A DNA stretch of 64,000 nt, taken from assembly GCA_023266355.1 (NCBI GenBank), contig JAHFQM010000006.1, positions 124,001 to 188,000 of the forward strand. Reading direction: 5' to 3'. The notes below the pieces were generated by a model. It saw nothing but the letters and a program-made list of their open reading frames with translations, was not told the DNA's origin and did not search any database. A program made the translations under genes and the position numbers. The stretch comes from Aquabacterium sp. (GTDB lineage: Bacteria > Pseudomonadota > Gammaproteobacteria > Burkholderiales > Burkholderiaceae_C). This document shows, piece after piece, positions 8,475-19,105 of the stretch (the first letter of the stretch is position 1; the number at the start of each line of letters is the position of its first letter).

Positions 8475-10031
8475 TCACAAGGTGTCCAGCCGGGCCTTGA
8501 TGCTGCGGGCTTGTTCCTCGATGGCGTCGCGCTCGGCCGCGTCCATCTTGTCGATGTTGCGGTAGACCATGCCGATGCGCGGGTTGCGCCGCAGCTTCTC
8601 GTCGTGGCGGAGGTGGAAGTCCCAGTAGAGCGCATTGAAGGGGCAGGCGCGCTCGCCGATGCGCTCCTTCTTGCGGTAGTGGCAGCCCTTGCAGTGGTCG
8701 CCCATGCGGTCGATGTAGGCCGCGCTGGACACGTAAGGCTTGGTGGCCAGCAGGCCGCCATCGGCGAACTGGCTCATGCCCAGCGTGTTGGGCAGCTCGA
8801 CCCACTCGATGGCGTCGATGTAGACGCCCAGGTACCAGCGGTGCACGGCTTGCGGGTCCAGGCCGGCAAGCAAGGCGAAGTTGCCGATCACCATCAGGCG
8901 CTGGATGTGGTGGGCATAGGCCTCGCGCAGCGACTGGCCCAGGGCCTGGGCCATGCAGGCCATTTTCGTGTCACCCGTCCAGAACCACCCGGGCAGGGGC
9001 AGGCTGTGGCCGAAGTGGTTCTTTTCGTCGTAGCCGGGCATCTGCGCCCAGTAGACGCCGCGCACGTACTCGCGCCAGCCCAGGATCTGGCGGATGAAGC
9101 CCTCGGCGGCGGCCAGAGGGACTTTGCCTTCGCGCCAGGCGGTCTCGGCCGCATCGATGACCTCGCGCGGCCTGAGCATCTTCACGTTCAGCGCGAACGA
9201 CAGCAGGGAGTGGAAGAGCCGCCAGGCCTGGGCGGTGAGGGCGTCTTGGAAATCGCCGAAGTGCGGCAGGGCGTGGGTGACGAAGGCGTCGAGGTGCTGC
9301 AGGGCCTCGGCGCGGTTCAGGGGCCAGGCCAGGCGCTCGGCCTGCGGGTCGCCGAAGGTCTTGACGCCGGCGGCCTCGATGGTGGCCCACAGGGCGCTGT
9401 GGTCGTGCGGGGTGCGCCAGTCGGCGGGCTCGGCCGGGGTGCCGGGCCAGGGTTTGCGGTTGTCGTGGTCGAAGTTCCACTGGCCGCCTTCTGGCTGGCC
9501 CTCGGCGTCCAGCAGCACGCGGTGCTGGAGGCGCATCTGGCGGTAGAAGTGCTCCATCAGCCACTGCTTGCGCTGGGCGAAGATCTCGCCAGCCTCTTCC
9601 CGCGTGGTGAGGAAATGGTCCGTGTCCACCATGGTGACTGCCACGCCACGCGGGCTTTGCTGCGCTGCCCAGTCGCGCAATTGCGCGTCCACCCGCCACT
9701 CGTCCGGGGCCTGGTACTGCACGGCGGTGGCCTGGTAGTGCGCCACCAGGGCGTCGAGGTTGTCGGTGAAGGACTGGCGGTTGCTCGGGTCGTCGATGGC
9801 CACGTAGCGCACGCGGTGGCCGGCCTCGCGCAGGTGGCGGGCGAGGTCGCGCATGCCGGCGAACATGGCCAGCACCTTCTGCGCGTGGTGCAGGACGTGG
9901 TCGGTTTCCTGGCGCACTTCCATGAAGACGTGCACGACGCCGTCATTGACCTCACCGCCCTCAGCGACCTTGTCGAACCAGGGGTGCTGCGGGTCGAGCT
10001 GGTCGGCCAGCAGCAGGCGCAGGGTGGTCAT
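8475..10031 (-). CDS. Cryptochrome/photolyase-related flavoprotein (FeS-BCP type)
   Basis: 518 residues. It fits the deoxyribodipyrimidine photolyase-related group that includes Agrobacterium PhrB: N-terminal LRLLLADQLDPQHPWFD, a central ILGWREYVRGVYWAQMPGY, WFWTGDTKMACMAQ, AYAHHIQRLMVIGNFALL, and a C-terminal cysteine cluster (CKGCHY and then CPFNALYW) that together with the earlier Cys can hold a [4Fe-4S] cluster. The family includes (6-4) photolyases and light sensors with FAD and a ribolumazine antenna. It is the last gene of a run of light-dependent repair genes on this strand, 39 bp after the next photolyase gene. Confidence 0.85.
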   Translation of the reverse strand: MTTLRLLLADQLDPQHPWFDKVAEGGEVNDGVVHVFMEVRQETDHVLHHAQKVLAMFAGMRDLARHLREAGHRVRYVAIDDPSNRQSFTDNLDALVAHYQATAVQYQAPDEWRVDAQLRDWAAQQSPRGVAVTMVDTDHFLTTREEAGEIFAQRKQWLMEHFYRQMRLQHRVLLDAEGQPEGGQWNFDHDNRKPWPGTPAEPADWRTPHDHSALWATIEAAGVKTFGDPQAERLAWPLNRAEALQHLDAFVTHALPHFGDFQDALTAQAWRLFHSLLSFALNVKMLRPREVIDAAETAWREGKVPLAAAEGFIRQILGWREYVRGVYWAQMPGYDEKNHFGHSLPLPGWFWTGDTKMACMAQALGQSLREAYAHHIQRLMVIGNFALLAGLDPQAVHRWYLGVYIDAIEWVELPNTLGMSQFADGGLLATKPYVSSAAYIDRMGDHCKGCHYRKKERIGERACPFNALYWDFHLRHDEKLRRNPRIGMVYRNIDKMDAAERDAIEEQARSIKARLDTL

Positions 10032-10070
10032 GCGGGGGCTTTCATCTCGGGGGCCTTCATGCGGAGACTG

Positions 10071-11389
10071 TCATGCCGTGCCCCACAGACGGCGGTAGGC
10101 CCCGTCGGGGTCGTGCTCGCGGGTTTGCTTGTCGGGGTTGAAGCGCCGGCCGCCGCGCGGGTCGGTGCCACGACCTGACACGTAGAGCCAGTTGCCCTGG
10201 TTGCTGTGCACGTCGAAGTCGATCAGGCAGGCCTCGAACCAGGCTGCACCGGCGCGCCAGTCGCATGCCAGGTCGTGGACCAGGTAGCTCGCCACCATCT
10301 GGCGCAGGCGGTTGGACAGCCAGCCGGTGGCGGCCAGTTCGCGCATGCCGGCGTCCACCAGGGGCTCGCCCGTGCGGCCTTCGCGCCAGCGCTGGAAGGC
10401 GGCTTCGTCGTGCGGTGGCGTGGGCAGCTGGCTCAGGCCGCGGGCGCGGTAAAGGGCGCTGCCGTGCTTGAGGTGCAGCAGGCGGAAATGCTCGCGCCAC
10501 AGCAACTCGAACCACAGCCAGTAGGAGCCGTCGTTGGCGCCATGCTCGGCTTCGAAGCCGCGGATGGCCGCGATGGCCTGGGCCGCCGACAGCGCCCCCG
10601 TGGCCAGCCAGGGCGAGAGCTTGCTGGAGAAGTCGGTGCCGCTCAGGCCGTTGCGCGTGGCCTTGTAGCTGTGCGGCATGCGGCGTGCGAAGTACTGGGC
10701 GAGGTGGGCCTGGGCGCCGCGCTCGCCCGGCGCGAAGGTGGGCTGATGGAAGGGGAAGGACGAGCGGGCGTCGGGTGACGCAGTCGCGCACAACGTGGCC
10801 GGGTGAGGGATGTGGCCGGTGTGCGGGGCTGGCAGCTCGGGTGCCGGCGGCAAGGTCTGCGGTGCGGGCAGGGGCGTGCGCGGTGCGATGCTGGCTTGCT
10901 CGATCTGCTGGCGGAAGGTGGTGAACACGGCGGGCAAGGCCTGCGGGCTGAAGGGCAGGTCGTCTGGCGCCAGCATGGTGGACTGCCAATGCCAGGTGCA
11001 GGACGCCCCCAGGCGCTTGGCCGCACGGCCGATCGCTTTGGCCTGATCCGCTTCTTCCGGGGCGGGGATGTCTTCGGCGTGCAGGGCCAAGGCCTGGGTG
11101 GCCTCCAGCACTTCTGGCAGCAGGGCCTCGGGCGCACCGTGCAGCACCTGCAGGCGGCTGCCACGGGCTTGCAGCTCGGCGTCCAGCGCGGCGACGGTGC
11201 CGGCCAGCCAGGCCTGGCGCTGCCGGCCCATGCGCTGGGGCACCCAGCGGGTGGCGTGTGCCTGGGCAGGGTCCCAGACGAAGACGGGCAGCAAGGGCAG
11301 GCCGCGCACCTGTGCTTCGGCGATGGCGGCCAGCAGCGCGGGGTTGTCCGACACCCGCAGGTCGTTGCGGAACCAGTGGACGACGCAGC

Positions 11390-11393
<4 letters not shown>
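10071..11393 (-). CDS. phrB: Deoxyribodipyrimidine photolyase
   Basis: 440 residues from the ATG at 11393, which overlaps the stop of the small DUF2256 gene (ATGA). The N-terminus [20 protein letters not shown] is the classic photolyase antenna domain start. The FAD domain shows [21 protein letters not shown] near 250, the [18 protein letters not shown] stretch near 355, and the [36 protein letters not shown] region near 385-420. It repairs cyclobutane pyrimidine dimers with blue/UV-A light. [18 protein letters not shown] at the C-terminus is typical. The longer open frame upstream to 11510 is only the overlapped small gene in another frame. Confidence 0.9.
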
Positions 11394-11548
<155 letters not shown>

Positions 11549-11549
11549 C

Positions 11550-13148
11550 TCAGAATTCCAGGGAGAGTTGGGGCGTGGCCTCGGGCGGTGCTTTCGCCCC
11601 GCGCTTGGGCTTGCCGCTGCGGAAGGTCCGCGAGCCGTGTTTGCGCACGATCTCGGCCTTGGCGGCCTTGACCTCGGGCTGGGCGCGCAGGCCGTGCACG
11701 CGCGATTTGGCCTCGCGCGTGGCCACGTCCAGGGCCACCAAGGGCAGGGGGATGTCGGCCTTGGCGTCGCTGCCCACGCGCAGGCCCAGGCTGGCTTGCA
11801 GCTCGGGCGGCATCAGCCAGGGCTCGAACAGCCACTCAGGCGGCACGCGCCGCATCGCCGGCAGCCAGCGGCGCACGAAATGGCCGTGCGGGTCGTGGTC
11901 GTGCGCCTGCTTGATGGGGTTGTAGACCCGCGTGGTGTTGATGCCCGTGGTGCCCGCCTGCATCTGCATCTGGCTCCAGTGGATGCCGGGTTCGTAGTCC
12001 AGGAACTGCGTGGCCAGCCACTCGCCCACCGGTCGCCAATGCAGCCACAGCGGGTAGCTCGCCACCGAAACCAGCATGGCGCGCATGCGGAAGTTGACCC
12101 AGCCCGTGTGGCGCAGCATGGCCACGCAGGCGTCCACCATGGGCCAGCCGGTGCGGCCTTGGCGCAGGGCGTCGAAGTGGGCTTGGTTGAAGTCGGGCTC
12201 GCGCAGGCCGTCGTAGCCACGGTGCAGGTTGCGCCACTCCAGCGCGGGCTCGCTTTCCAGTTTCTGGATGAAGTGGCAGTGCCAGTGCATGCGGCTCATG
12301 AAGGCGCTCAGCCCCGAGCGCTGGCGTTGGGCGCTGGGGCTGTCGATGGCATCGAGCTCGGCCATGCGCGCCACCGTGGCCTGCACCACCTCGCGCGCAC
12401 CGAGGCAGCCGTGCGCCAGGTAGGGCGACAGCCGCGAGCAGGCCGTGGGCGCGGACAACGGCGAGGAGATGCCACCGCGGTACTGGCCGCAACGGTCGTG
12501 CAGGAAGTCATGGAGCACACCGAGCGCGGCGAGGCGGCCACCGCGCTGGCGGGCTGGGGGCAGGGTGTCAGTCAGCCCCAGGTCGGCGGGGGAAGGCAGT
12601 GCGCGGTCCAGCTGGGCGCGGGTGCGCATCGCTTCGTCGTCAGACAGGCCGTGCTCAATGGGTGCGGCCCAGGTGGGCGCCGACATGAAGGCCTGCCAGT
12701 GCCGGTGCCAGTGGTCGCGGTCGCGCAGACGTCGCACCACGCCGAACTGCGGCCATTCCTGCCAGCGCACGCCGCGCTCGCGGCACCAGCGGGCCACGGC
12801 GATGTCGCGCTGGTAGGTGAAGTCGTTGCCGGTTTCCTCGTGGGACAGCAGGGTGTCGAAGGGCTGGGCCTGCCATTGGCGCTCCAGCACCGCGGTGGCC
12901 TCTCCGACCGCCACGCTCAGCTCGCCGCCCACCGAGCGCAGCGCCACGCCCAGGTCCAGCAGGCTTTCGCGCACGAAGGCCCAGTGCTGGGGCGCGGCGT
13001 CCGGCAGGGCCCACAGGCCGGGCTCGGCGATGTAGAGGCCGCGCAGGTGCTGGCCGGGCGTGGCTTGTCCCGCCGCATCGCTGGCAGCGTGGACGGCAGC
13101 GTGGTCGGTGAGGCGGAGGTCGCGCTTGAACCAGACGAGGGCAGGCAT
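11550..13148 (-). CDS. Cryptochrome/photolyase family protein
   Basis: 532 residues. N-terminus [20 protein letters not shown] (antenna domain), FAD-binding domain with [19 protein letters not shown] near 225, [26 protein letters not shown] near 340, [19 protein letters not shown] near 370, and a [20 protein letters not shown] region that differs from classical CPD photolyases. A basic C-terminal tail of about 60 residues ([20 protein letters not shown]) follows, unusual in length. This is likely a second class of photolyase or a cryptochrome; the lesion specificity cannot be read here. It is the first gene of the repair cluster, divergent from parC. Confidence 0.85.
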   Translation of the reverse strand: MPALVWFKRDLRLTDHAAVHAASDAAGQATPGQHLRGLYIAEPGLWALPDAAPQHWAFVRESLLDLGVALRSVGGELSVAVGEATAVLERQWQAQPFDTLLSHEETGNDFTYQRDIAVARWCRERGVRWQEWPQFGVVRRLRDRDHWHRHWQAFMSAPTWAAPIEHGLSDDEAMRTRAQLDRALPSPADLGLTDTLPPARQRGGRLAALGVLHDFLHDRCGQYRGGISSPLSAPTACSRLSPYLAHGCLGAREVVQATVARMAELDAIDSPSAQRQRSGLSAFMSRMHWHCHFIQKLESEPALEWRNLHRGYDGLREPDFNQAHFDALRQGRTGWPMVDACVAMLRHTGWVNFRMRAMLVSVASYPLWLHWRPVGEWLATQFLDYEPGIHWSQMQMQAGTTGINTTRVYNPIKQAHDHDPHGHFVRRWLPAMRRVPPEWLFEPWLMPPELQASLGLRVGSDAKADIPLPLVALDVATREAKSRVHGLRAQPEVKAAKAEIVRKHGSRTFRSGKPKRGAKAPPEATPQLSLEF

Positions 13149-13306
13149 GGGCCGAGCTTAGGCGGTGGCGCGGCGATGTCCACGGCATGACGCGGCCTGA
13201 TCCGATGCAAAGGCGCGTCACGGCAAGTGCCACGCCAGCCCCCGGGCTATGCCCTACACTGCGGCGCGCACCCCCTCTCCGACCTGCCGACGCCTGACGT
13301 CCGACG

Positions 13307-15634
13307 ATGACCCAGCAAACCATCGACTTCACCCCGCTGCCGCCTTCCGATGGCGGTGAGTCCCTGACCCTGGCCCACTACGCCGAGCGCGCCTACCTGG
13401 AGTACGCCCTCAGCGTGGTCAAGGGCCGGGCCTTGCCCGATGTGTGCGACGGCCAGAAGCCCGTGCAGCGCCGCATCCTCTATGCGATGGAGCGCATGGG
13501 CCTGGCGTTTTCGGGCAACAGTGGCCCGAAGCCGGTCAAGAGCGCCCGCGTGGTGGGCGACGTGCTGGGCCGCTACCACCCGCACGGCGACACCGCCGCC
13601 TACGACGCCATGGTGCGCATGGCCCAGGACTTCGCGCTGCGCTACCCCCTCATCGACGGCCAGGGCAACTTCGGCTCGCGCGATGGCGATGGCGCCGCCG
13701 CGATGCGCTACACCGAGGCGCGCCTGTCGCCCATCGCCCGCCTGCTGCTCGACGAGATCGACATGGGCACGGTCGATTTCATCCCCAACTACGACGGCTC
13801 CACCGAGGAGCCCAAGCAGCTGCCGGGGCGCCTGCCTTTCGTGCTGCTCAACGGCGCCAGCGGCATCGCCGTGGGCCTGGCCACGGAAATCCCCAGCCAC
13901 AACCTGCGCGAAGTGGCCGCGGCCACGGTCGCCCTGATCAAAAACGACAAGCTCTCCGACGACGAGCTCTTCGAGCTGCTGCCCGGACCGGACTTCCCCG
14001 GCGGCGGCCAGCTGATTTCCGCGCCCAACGACATCCGCGAGGCCTACCGCACCGGCCGCGGCAGCCTCAAGGTGCGCGCCCGCTGGGTGATCGAGGACAT
14101 GGCCCGCGGCCAGTGGCAGTTGGTCGTCACCGAACTGCCGCACGGCACCAGCACGCAGAAGGTGCTGGAAGAGATCGAAGAGCTCAGCAACCCCAAGGTC
14201 AAGAACGGCAAGAAGGCCCTGACGGCCGACCAGTTGCAGCTCAAGGCCGTGCTGCTGTCGGTGCTGGACACCGTGCGCGACGAGTCCAGCAAAGATGCCG
14301 CCGTGCGCCTGGTCTTCGAGCCCAAGACGCGCACCGTCGCGCAGCAGGAGCTCATCACCACGCTGCTGGCCCACACCAGCCTCGAAACCTCTGTGTCGGT
14401 CAACCTGACCATGGTGGGCGCCGACGGCAAGCCCATGCTCAAGGGCGTGCGCCAGATCCTGGGCGAGTGGATCGGCTTCCGCATGGAGACCGTCACCCGC
14501 CGCACCCAGCACCGCCTGGCCAAGGTGCTCGACCGCATCCACATCCTCGAAGGCCGGCAGCTGGTGCTGCTCAACATCGACGAGGTCATCCGCATCATCC
14601 GCGAGAGCGACGAGCCCAAGCCCGCGCTGATCGCGGCCTTCAAGCTCTCGGAGCGACAGGCCGACGACATCCTCGACATCCGCCTGCGCCAACTGGCCCG
14701 GCTGGAAGCCATCAAGATCGAGCAGGAGCTGGCCGAGCTGCGTGGCGAGCAGGCCAAGCTCGAAGAGATCCTGGGCAACCCCGGCGTGCTGCGCCGCACC
14801 GTGGTCAAAGAGATCGAGGCCGATGCCAAGCAGTTCGGCGACGAGCGCCGCACCCTCATCCAGGCCGAAAAGCGCGCCGTGGCCGAGGTCAAGGTCATTG
14901 ACGAACCGGTCACGGTCGTCATCTCTGAGAAAGGCTGGGTGCGCGCCCGCACCGGCCACGGCCACGACCCGGCGGGCTTCGCCTTCAAGGCCGGCGACGG
15001 CCTCTATGGCACCTTCGAGTGCCGCACCGTGGACCCGCTCATCGTGCTGGGCAGCAACGGCCGCGTCTACAGCGTGGCGGTCAGTGCGCTGCCGGGGGCG
15101 CGTGGCGACGGCCAGCCCATCACCACCCTGATCGAGCTGGAGTCGGGCACGCAGCCGGCGCACTACCTGGCCGGCCACCTGGAGCAGACCATCCTGCTGG
15201 CCAACTCGGGCGGCTTCGGTCTGCTGGCCAAGCTGGGCGACCTGACCACGCGCCAGAAGGGCGGCAAGTCCTTCCTGTCGCTGGACGAGGGCGATGTGGT
15301 GCTGCCGCCCGTGGTGGTGCAAGCGGCGCACACGCAAGTGGCCTGCCTGTGCGCCGATGGCCGCATGCTGGTGTTCGGCCTGGACGAGCTCAAGCTGCAG
15401 CCCAATGGCGGTCGCGGCCTGACGCTGATGGAGGTCGATGCCAAGACGGCACCGCTGGCCTCGGTGGCCAGCGTGCACAACGGTGTGCGCGTCATTGGCA
15501 CCACGCGTGGCGCCAAGCCGAAGGAAGAAGACGTGCGCAATTCGGCCTACACCGCCCACATCGGCAAGCGCGCCCGCAAGGGCAAGGCCGTCGAAGCCTT
15601 CCAGAAGGTGATGCGCCTGCAGGCGCTGGGCTGA
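13307..15634 (+). CDS. parC: DNA topoisomerase IV subunit A
   Basis: 775 residues, the DNA-cutting subunit that pairs with ParE. The catalytic Tyr is Y135 in [10 protein letters not shown]. The quinolone-determining stretch reads [20 protein letters not shown] (about 88-107), so the key helix-4 positions are Thr96 and Asp100 instead of the Ser/Glu of E. coli ParC; the T/D pair is seen in other type IIA enzymes. The C-terminal beta-pinwheel region starts near 500 and is shorter than in GyrA, supporting ParC. TACACT at 13255-13260 may be a -10 box, though without a clear -35. It is divergent from the photolyase genes. Confidence 0.95.
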   Translation: MTQQTIDFTPLPPSDGGESLTLAHYAERAYLEYALSVVKGRALPDVCDGQKPVQRRILYAMERMGLAFSGNSGPKPVKSARVVGDVLGRYHPHGDTAAYDAMVRMAQDFALRYPLIDGQGNFGSRDGDGAAAMRYTEARLSPIARLLLDEIDMGTVDFIPNYDGSTEEPKQLPGRLPFVLLNGASGIAVGLATEIPSHNLREVAAATVALIKNDKLSDDELFELLPGPDFPGGGQLISAPNDIREAYRTGRGSLKVRARWVIEDMARGQWQLVVTELPHGTSTQKVLEEIEELSNPKVKNGKKALTADQLQLKAVLLSVLDTVRDESSKDAAVRLVFEPKTRTVAQQELITTLLAHTSLETSVSVNLTMVGADGKPMLKGVRQILGEWIGFRMETVTRRTQHRLAKVLDRIHILEGRQLVLLNIDEVIRIIRESDEPKPALIAAFKLSERQADDILDIRLRQLARLEAIKIEQELAELRGEQAKLEEILGNPGVLRRTVVKEIEADAKQFGDERRTLIQAEKRAVAEVKVIDEPVTVVISEKGWVRARTGHGHDPAGFAFKAGDGLYGTFECRTVDPLIVLGSNGRVYSVAVSALPGARGDGQPITTLIELESGTQPAHYLAGHLEQTILLANSGGFGLLAKLGDLTTRQKGGKSFLSLDEGDVVLPPVVVQAAHTQVACLCADGRMLVFGLDELKLQPNGGRGLTLMEVDAKTAPLASVASVHNGVRVIGTTRGAKPKEEDVRNSAYTAHIGKRARKGKAVEAFQKVMRLQALG

Positions 15635-15642
15635 GTTCCAGC

Positions 15643-15660
15643 GGCCCTGGGCCAGGGGCC
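15643..15660. terminator. GC-rich hairpin between convergent parC and permease genes
   Basis: GGCCC-N8-GGGCC inside 15643-15660, in the 26-bp gap between two convergent stops. There is no T-run, so the call rests on position and dyad only. Confidence 0.25.
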
Positions 15661-16653
15661 TCAGCCCCAGACCCGCTGCACCACCCCGGCGTACAGCGGG
15701 ATGCCGATCAGGATGTTGAAGACGAAGGTCACCGCCAGCGACAGCCCCAGGTAGAGGCCCGGCTTCGCCTCGGGGATGGCATGGCGCAACACCGCGGGCA
15801 CGACGATGTAAGACGAGCTCGCGGCCAGCACCACCAGCAGGATGGCGTCGCCGGCACCCAGGTGCAGCACGGCCGCCAGCCCCATCGCGATCAGGCCGTG
15901 CACCAGCGGGCCGCACACGCCGTACAGCAGCAGCGCGGGGTGCACCGTGCGCAAGGCCGGCAACTGGCGCGCGACCAGCAGGCCCAGGTCCAGCAGGAAA
16001 AGGGCGAGCATGCCCTTGAACAGCGCGCCCGAGAAGGGCTCCATCATGGCCTTGCCCTGGTCGCCGGTGACGAAGCCGATGGCCAGGCTGCCCAGCAGCA
16101 GCAGGTTCGCGCCGTCGGTGAAAGCCTCGCGCACCACGTGGCCGATCGAGGGGCCGGCGGCGGTCGCCTGACCGTGCGCGGCCGCCCCCAGCGCTTCCTG
16201 CCGGCGAGCCCAGCTGGCCAGCGCCATGGCCATCAGGATGGCCGGCGACTCCATGAGCACCAGCGCCACGGCCATGTGCCCGCCGAAGTCGATGCCCTGC
16301 GTTTGCAGGTACTGCGTCGCCGTGATGAAGGTGGTCGCGCTGACCGAGCCATAGGTGGCCGCCACGGCTGCGGCGTCAAAGCGTGAGAGCAGGCGGCGCA
16401 GCAACAGGTAGCCCAGGGCGGGCACCAGCAGCGACAGCGCCATGGCCGCGCCCAGGCTGGCCACCACCTGCGGCCCGAAGCCGGCATGGGCCAGCGAGAA
16501 GCCGCCCTTGAGCCCCACCGACATCAGCAGGTAGAGCGACAGGAAGCGCGCGATCTGCGGCGGCACCTCCAGGTTGGAGCGCAACAGCCCGGCGGTCATG
16601 CCGAACACGAAGAAGAGGATGGCCGGGTCCAGCAGGTTGTTCAAAGCATTCAT
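15661..16653 (-). CDS. SbtA-like sodium-dependent bicarbonate permease
   Basis: 330 residues with about ten hydrophobic segments in two halves, as in the SbtA family (PF05982). Recognisable parts: DPAILFFVFGMTAGLLRSNL at the start, LYLLMSVGLKGG near 40, ATYGSVSATTFITATQYL near 98, MAVALVLMESPAILMAM near 127, and the second-half VLAASSSYIVVPAVLRHAIPEA near 285. The family imports bicarbonate (with sodium in cyanobacteria). The gene diverges from a LysR regulator 72 bp away, a common pairing for such permeases. No carboxysome or Rubisco genes are in the window, so the physiological use is unclear. Confidence 0.8.
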   Translation of the reverse strand: MNALNNLLDPAILFFVFGMTAGLLRSNLEVPPQIARFLSLYLLMSVGLKGGFSLAHAGFGPQVVASLGAAMALSLLVPALGYLLLRRLLSRFDAAAVAATYGSVSATTFITATQYLQTQGIDFGGHMAVALVLMESPAILMAMALASWARRQEALGAAAHGQATAAGPSIGHVVREAFTDGANLLLLGSLAIGFVTGDQGKAMMEPFSGALFKGMLALFLLDLGLLVARQLPALRTVHPALLLYGVCGPLVHGLIAMGLAAVLHLGAGDAILLVVLAASSSYIVVPAVLRHAIPEAKPGLYLGLSLAVTFVFNILIGIPLYAGVVQRVWG

Positions 16654-16725
16654 GGTGCGGATGCTAGGGATTTGGTGGCATCATGAAAAATCAAATGTTG
16701 TGATCTGATCCATAGAGATAAACCT

Positions 16726-17658
16726 ATGCACGTCACCTGGCGACAGTTGCGCCTTTTCCGGGCGCTGGCCCACACCGGCTCGGTCACCGGTGCGGCCGAA
16801 GCCGAACACGTCACCCAGCCGACCGTGTCGATGCAGCTGCGGCAGTTGTCCGAGGCCGCGGGTGTGCCGCTGTACGAAGCGCTGCCGCGTGGCGTGCGCC
16901 TCACCGATGCCGGCCAGCGCCTGGCGCATGCCTGCGAAGACATCCTCCACCGCTGGGCCACCTTCGAGATGGAGCTGGCCGACCTGCAAGGCCTCAAGCG
17001 CGGGCGGCTCGATGTGGCCGTGGTCAGCACGGCCAAGTCCTTCATCCCGCGTCTGCTGGGTCCCTTCTCTCAACGCTACCCCGACATCGACGTGCACCTG
17101 GAAGTGGCCAACCGCGACAGCATCGTGCGGCGCCTGGAACAGTCGCTCGACGACCTCGTCATCATGACCACACCGCCCGAGCACGTGGCCGTGGAGGCCG
17201 AGCCCTTGCTCGACAACCCGCTGGTGCTGGTGGCCGCGGCCCAGCACCCGTTGGCCACGCGCAAGCGCCTGACGCTGGACGCGGTGGCCGGCGAGCGCTT
17301 CATCCTGCGCGAACCCGGTTCGGGCACGCGCATCAGCTGCGAGCGCCAGTTCGCGCAGTGGGGCTTCAGTCCGCGCGTGCAGATGTCCCTGGGCAGCAAC
17401 GAGGCCATCAAGCAGGCCGTGGCCGGGGGCTATGGCCTGGCCGTGCTGTCACGCCATGCCCTGGACCGCGACCCCGCCCACGAGGGCCTGGCCGTCCTGC
17501 CGGTCAAGGGCTTCCCCATCCCTTCGCGCTGGTACCTGGTGCGCCGCCGCGAGCGGCAACCCACGCCGGTGGCGGCGGCTTTCCTCGACTTCCTGCGCGA
17601 ATCCTTGGCGGGACCGGACGCCAGCCCGGACGCACCGGCTAGACCCGCACGACGGTGA
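16726..17658 (+). CDS. LysR-type regulator, CbbR/CmpR-like
   Basis: 310 residues. Winged helix at 1-62 (WRQLRLFRALAHTGSVTGAA, then TQPTVSMQLRQL), then an effector domain with RLDVAVVSTAKSFIPRLLGP near 90, FILREPGSGTRISCERQF near 190, and GGYGLAVLSRHAL near 230. The overall look is that of CbbR/CmpR-type regulators of carbon metabolism. It faces the SbtA-like gene across a 72-bp AT-richer spacer (16654-16725), so it probably controls that permease and itself. I could not fix a single T-N11-A operator with confidence. Its last bases overlap the convergent kinase gene. Confidence 0.85.
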   Translation: MHVTWRQLRLFRALAHTGSVTGAAEAEHVTQPTVSMQLRQLSEAAGVPLYEALPRGVRLTDAGQRLAHACEDILHRWATFEMELADLQGLKRGRLDVAVVSTAKSFIPRLLGPFSQRYPDIDVHLEVANRDSIVRRLEQSLDDLVIMTTPPEHVAVEAEPLLDNPLVLVAAAQHPLATRKRLTLDAVAGERFILREPGSGTRISCERQFAQWGFSPRVQMSLGSNEAIKQAVAGGYGLAVLSRHALDRDPAHEGLAVLPVKGFPIPSRWYLVRRRERQPTPVAAAFLDFLRESLAGPDASPDAPARPARR

Positions 17659-19087
17659 CCGAGCACTCGGCCTCGGCCACCACCTGCGCGCTCACGCTGC
17701 CCAGGTAGCGGCGCAGCGTGGAGTTGCCGCGCGCGCCCATCACGATGTGGTCCACCTGGTTCTTGGTGGCGAACTCGACGATGGCACTGGCCGTGTCGGG
17801 CGCCTCCAGCACGTGGAAGGTGAGGCGGTGCTCGTCCATCTGCAATTGCTGCTGCAGGGGCCGCGCCCAGTGCTTGATGGCCACCAGCTGCTGCACGTGC
17901 AGGCTGTTGCCTTGCTCATCGACCAGGGTGTCCATGCCGATGCGGGCGGTCTTCATGACGCTGACGCAGGCCAGGCGGGCGCCGGTCTCCATCTGCATGA
18001 TGCGGCGCACCGTGCCCAGCAGCTTCTTGTCGAGCGCCGGGGTGCTGTTCTTGATGCCCACGGCCACCATGATGATGGGGCTGCGCTCGACGTGCTGGTT
18101 GGCGCCGTCTTCGCTCTTGGGCTCGGCGCCCATGGCCTTGAACCAGCGCTTGACGGTGCTCAGCGTGCTGCCCGTGGCCATGCGCTCGGCGCGGGCGGTC
18201 AGGGGGATCTGCTCAGGGTGTTGCAGGTCCAGCGCCAGCTGCGCGCCGGTCTGGTAGCGCAACTCGGGCTGCACTTCCAGGCAGCGCAGGATGACCTCCT
18301 GCAGCCACAGCGGCGTCTCCGAACGGTGCGCGCGTGGCGGCACCGGGTCGGTGTAGAGCCGCTTGCGCAGGCCCGAGACGCTGCTCGGGTTGCCAAAGGG
18401 GCGCTCCCCGGTGGTCAGGTGGTAGAGCATGACGCCGAGCGCGAACAGGTCGCTGCGCGGGTCCTTGCGCACGAACTGCACTTGCTCGGGCGAGATGTAG
18501 GGCCCGGTGCCCATGGGCAGCGAGAACTCCTCTTCCAGCAGGTCGGGCAGCTGGTCGTGGCGCGACAGGCCGAAGTCCACCAGCACGGCCTCGCCGGTGG
18601 GGCGGAACATGATGTTGCTGGGCTTGACGTCCAGGTGCACGAGGTGCTGTTTGTGCAGGTCGTGCAGGGCCAGGGCCACGCGCTGGCCGATGTCGGCGAC
18701 TTCCTCGAAGGGCAGGGGCGCCTGATCAAGCCGCGGTCTCAGCGAGTCACCGCCGATGCGCTCCATCACGATGTAGGGCTGGCGCGTGAAATCGCCTTTG
18801 GCGACCACGCGCGGCACGTGCGTTCCCTTGAGCGCGGGCATGACCATCTGCTCGACCTCGAAGCCGACGATGGAGGCCGGGTCTTCGCCGCCCTTGATGC
18901 GCGGGATCTTCATGATCAGGGGCAGCGGCTGGCCCCGGGCGTCCAGGGTGCGCGGGCAGGGCTGGCCCTCCGCGTCCACCTCGGTCACGTCCCACACGGT
19001 GGCCATGCCGCCCTGGTGCAGCCGCTCCTTGAGCACGAAACCGTCGATGCGGTCGCCGGGTTGCAGCTTGGCGGGGTGGGTCATCAT
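17639..19087 (-). CDS. Serine/threonine protein kinase fused to a universal stress (UspA) domain
   Basis: 482 residues. The kinase domain, about 13-275, has HQGGMATVWDV (glycine loop), MKIP (catalytic Lys), HLDVKPSN (catalytic loop), VDFGLS (DFG), GTGPYISPEQ (activation/P+1), and SDLFALGVMLYHLTTGERPF. A linker (about 290-335) leads to a C-terminal domain, about 335-482, with PIIMVAVGIKNSTPAL, DHIVMGARGNSTLRRYLGSVSAQVVAEA and SVTVVRV, the typical ATP-binding G-x2-G-x9-G(S/T) signature of UspA. All catalytic kinase residues are present, so it should be active. No transmembrane segment is seen. Overlap with the convergent LysR gene is 20 bp. Substrates are unknown. Confidence 0.88.
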   Translation of the reverse strand: MMTHPAKLQPGDRIDGFVLKERLHQGGMATVWDVTEVDAEGQPCPRTLDARGQPLPLIMKIPRIKGGEDPASIVGFEVEQMVMPALKGTHVPRVVAKGDFTRQPYIVMERIGGDSLRPRLDQAPLPFEEVADIGQRVALALHDLHKQHLVHLDVKPSNIMFRPTGEAVLVDFGLSRHDQLPDLLEEEFSLPMGTGPYISPEQVQFVRKDPRSDLFALGVMLYHLTTGERPFGNPSSVSGLRKRLYTDPVPPRAHRSETPLWLQEVILRCLEVQPELRYQTGAQLALDLQHPEQIPLTARAERMATGSTLSTVKRWFKAMGAEPKSEDGANQHVERSPIIMVAVGIKNSTPALDKKLLGTVRRIMQMETGARLACVSVMKTARIGMDTLVDEQGNSLHVQQLVAIKHWARPLQQQLQMDEHRLTFHVLEAPDTASAIVEFATKNQVDHIVMGARGNSTLRRYLGSVSAQVVAEAECSVTVVRV

Positions 19088-19105
19088 GGTGCGGGCCCGG
19101 GTGCG

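Noticed and set aside
13247..15916. 889-codon open frame opposite parC
   Set aside because: Shadow of parC with no family features.
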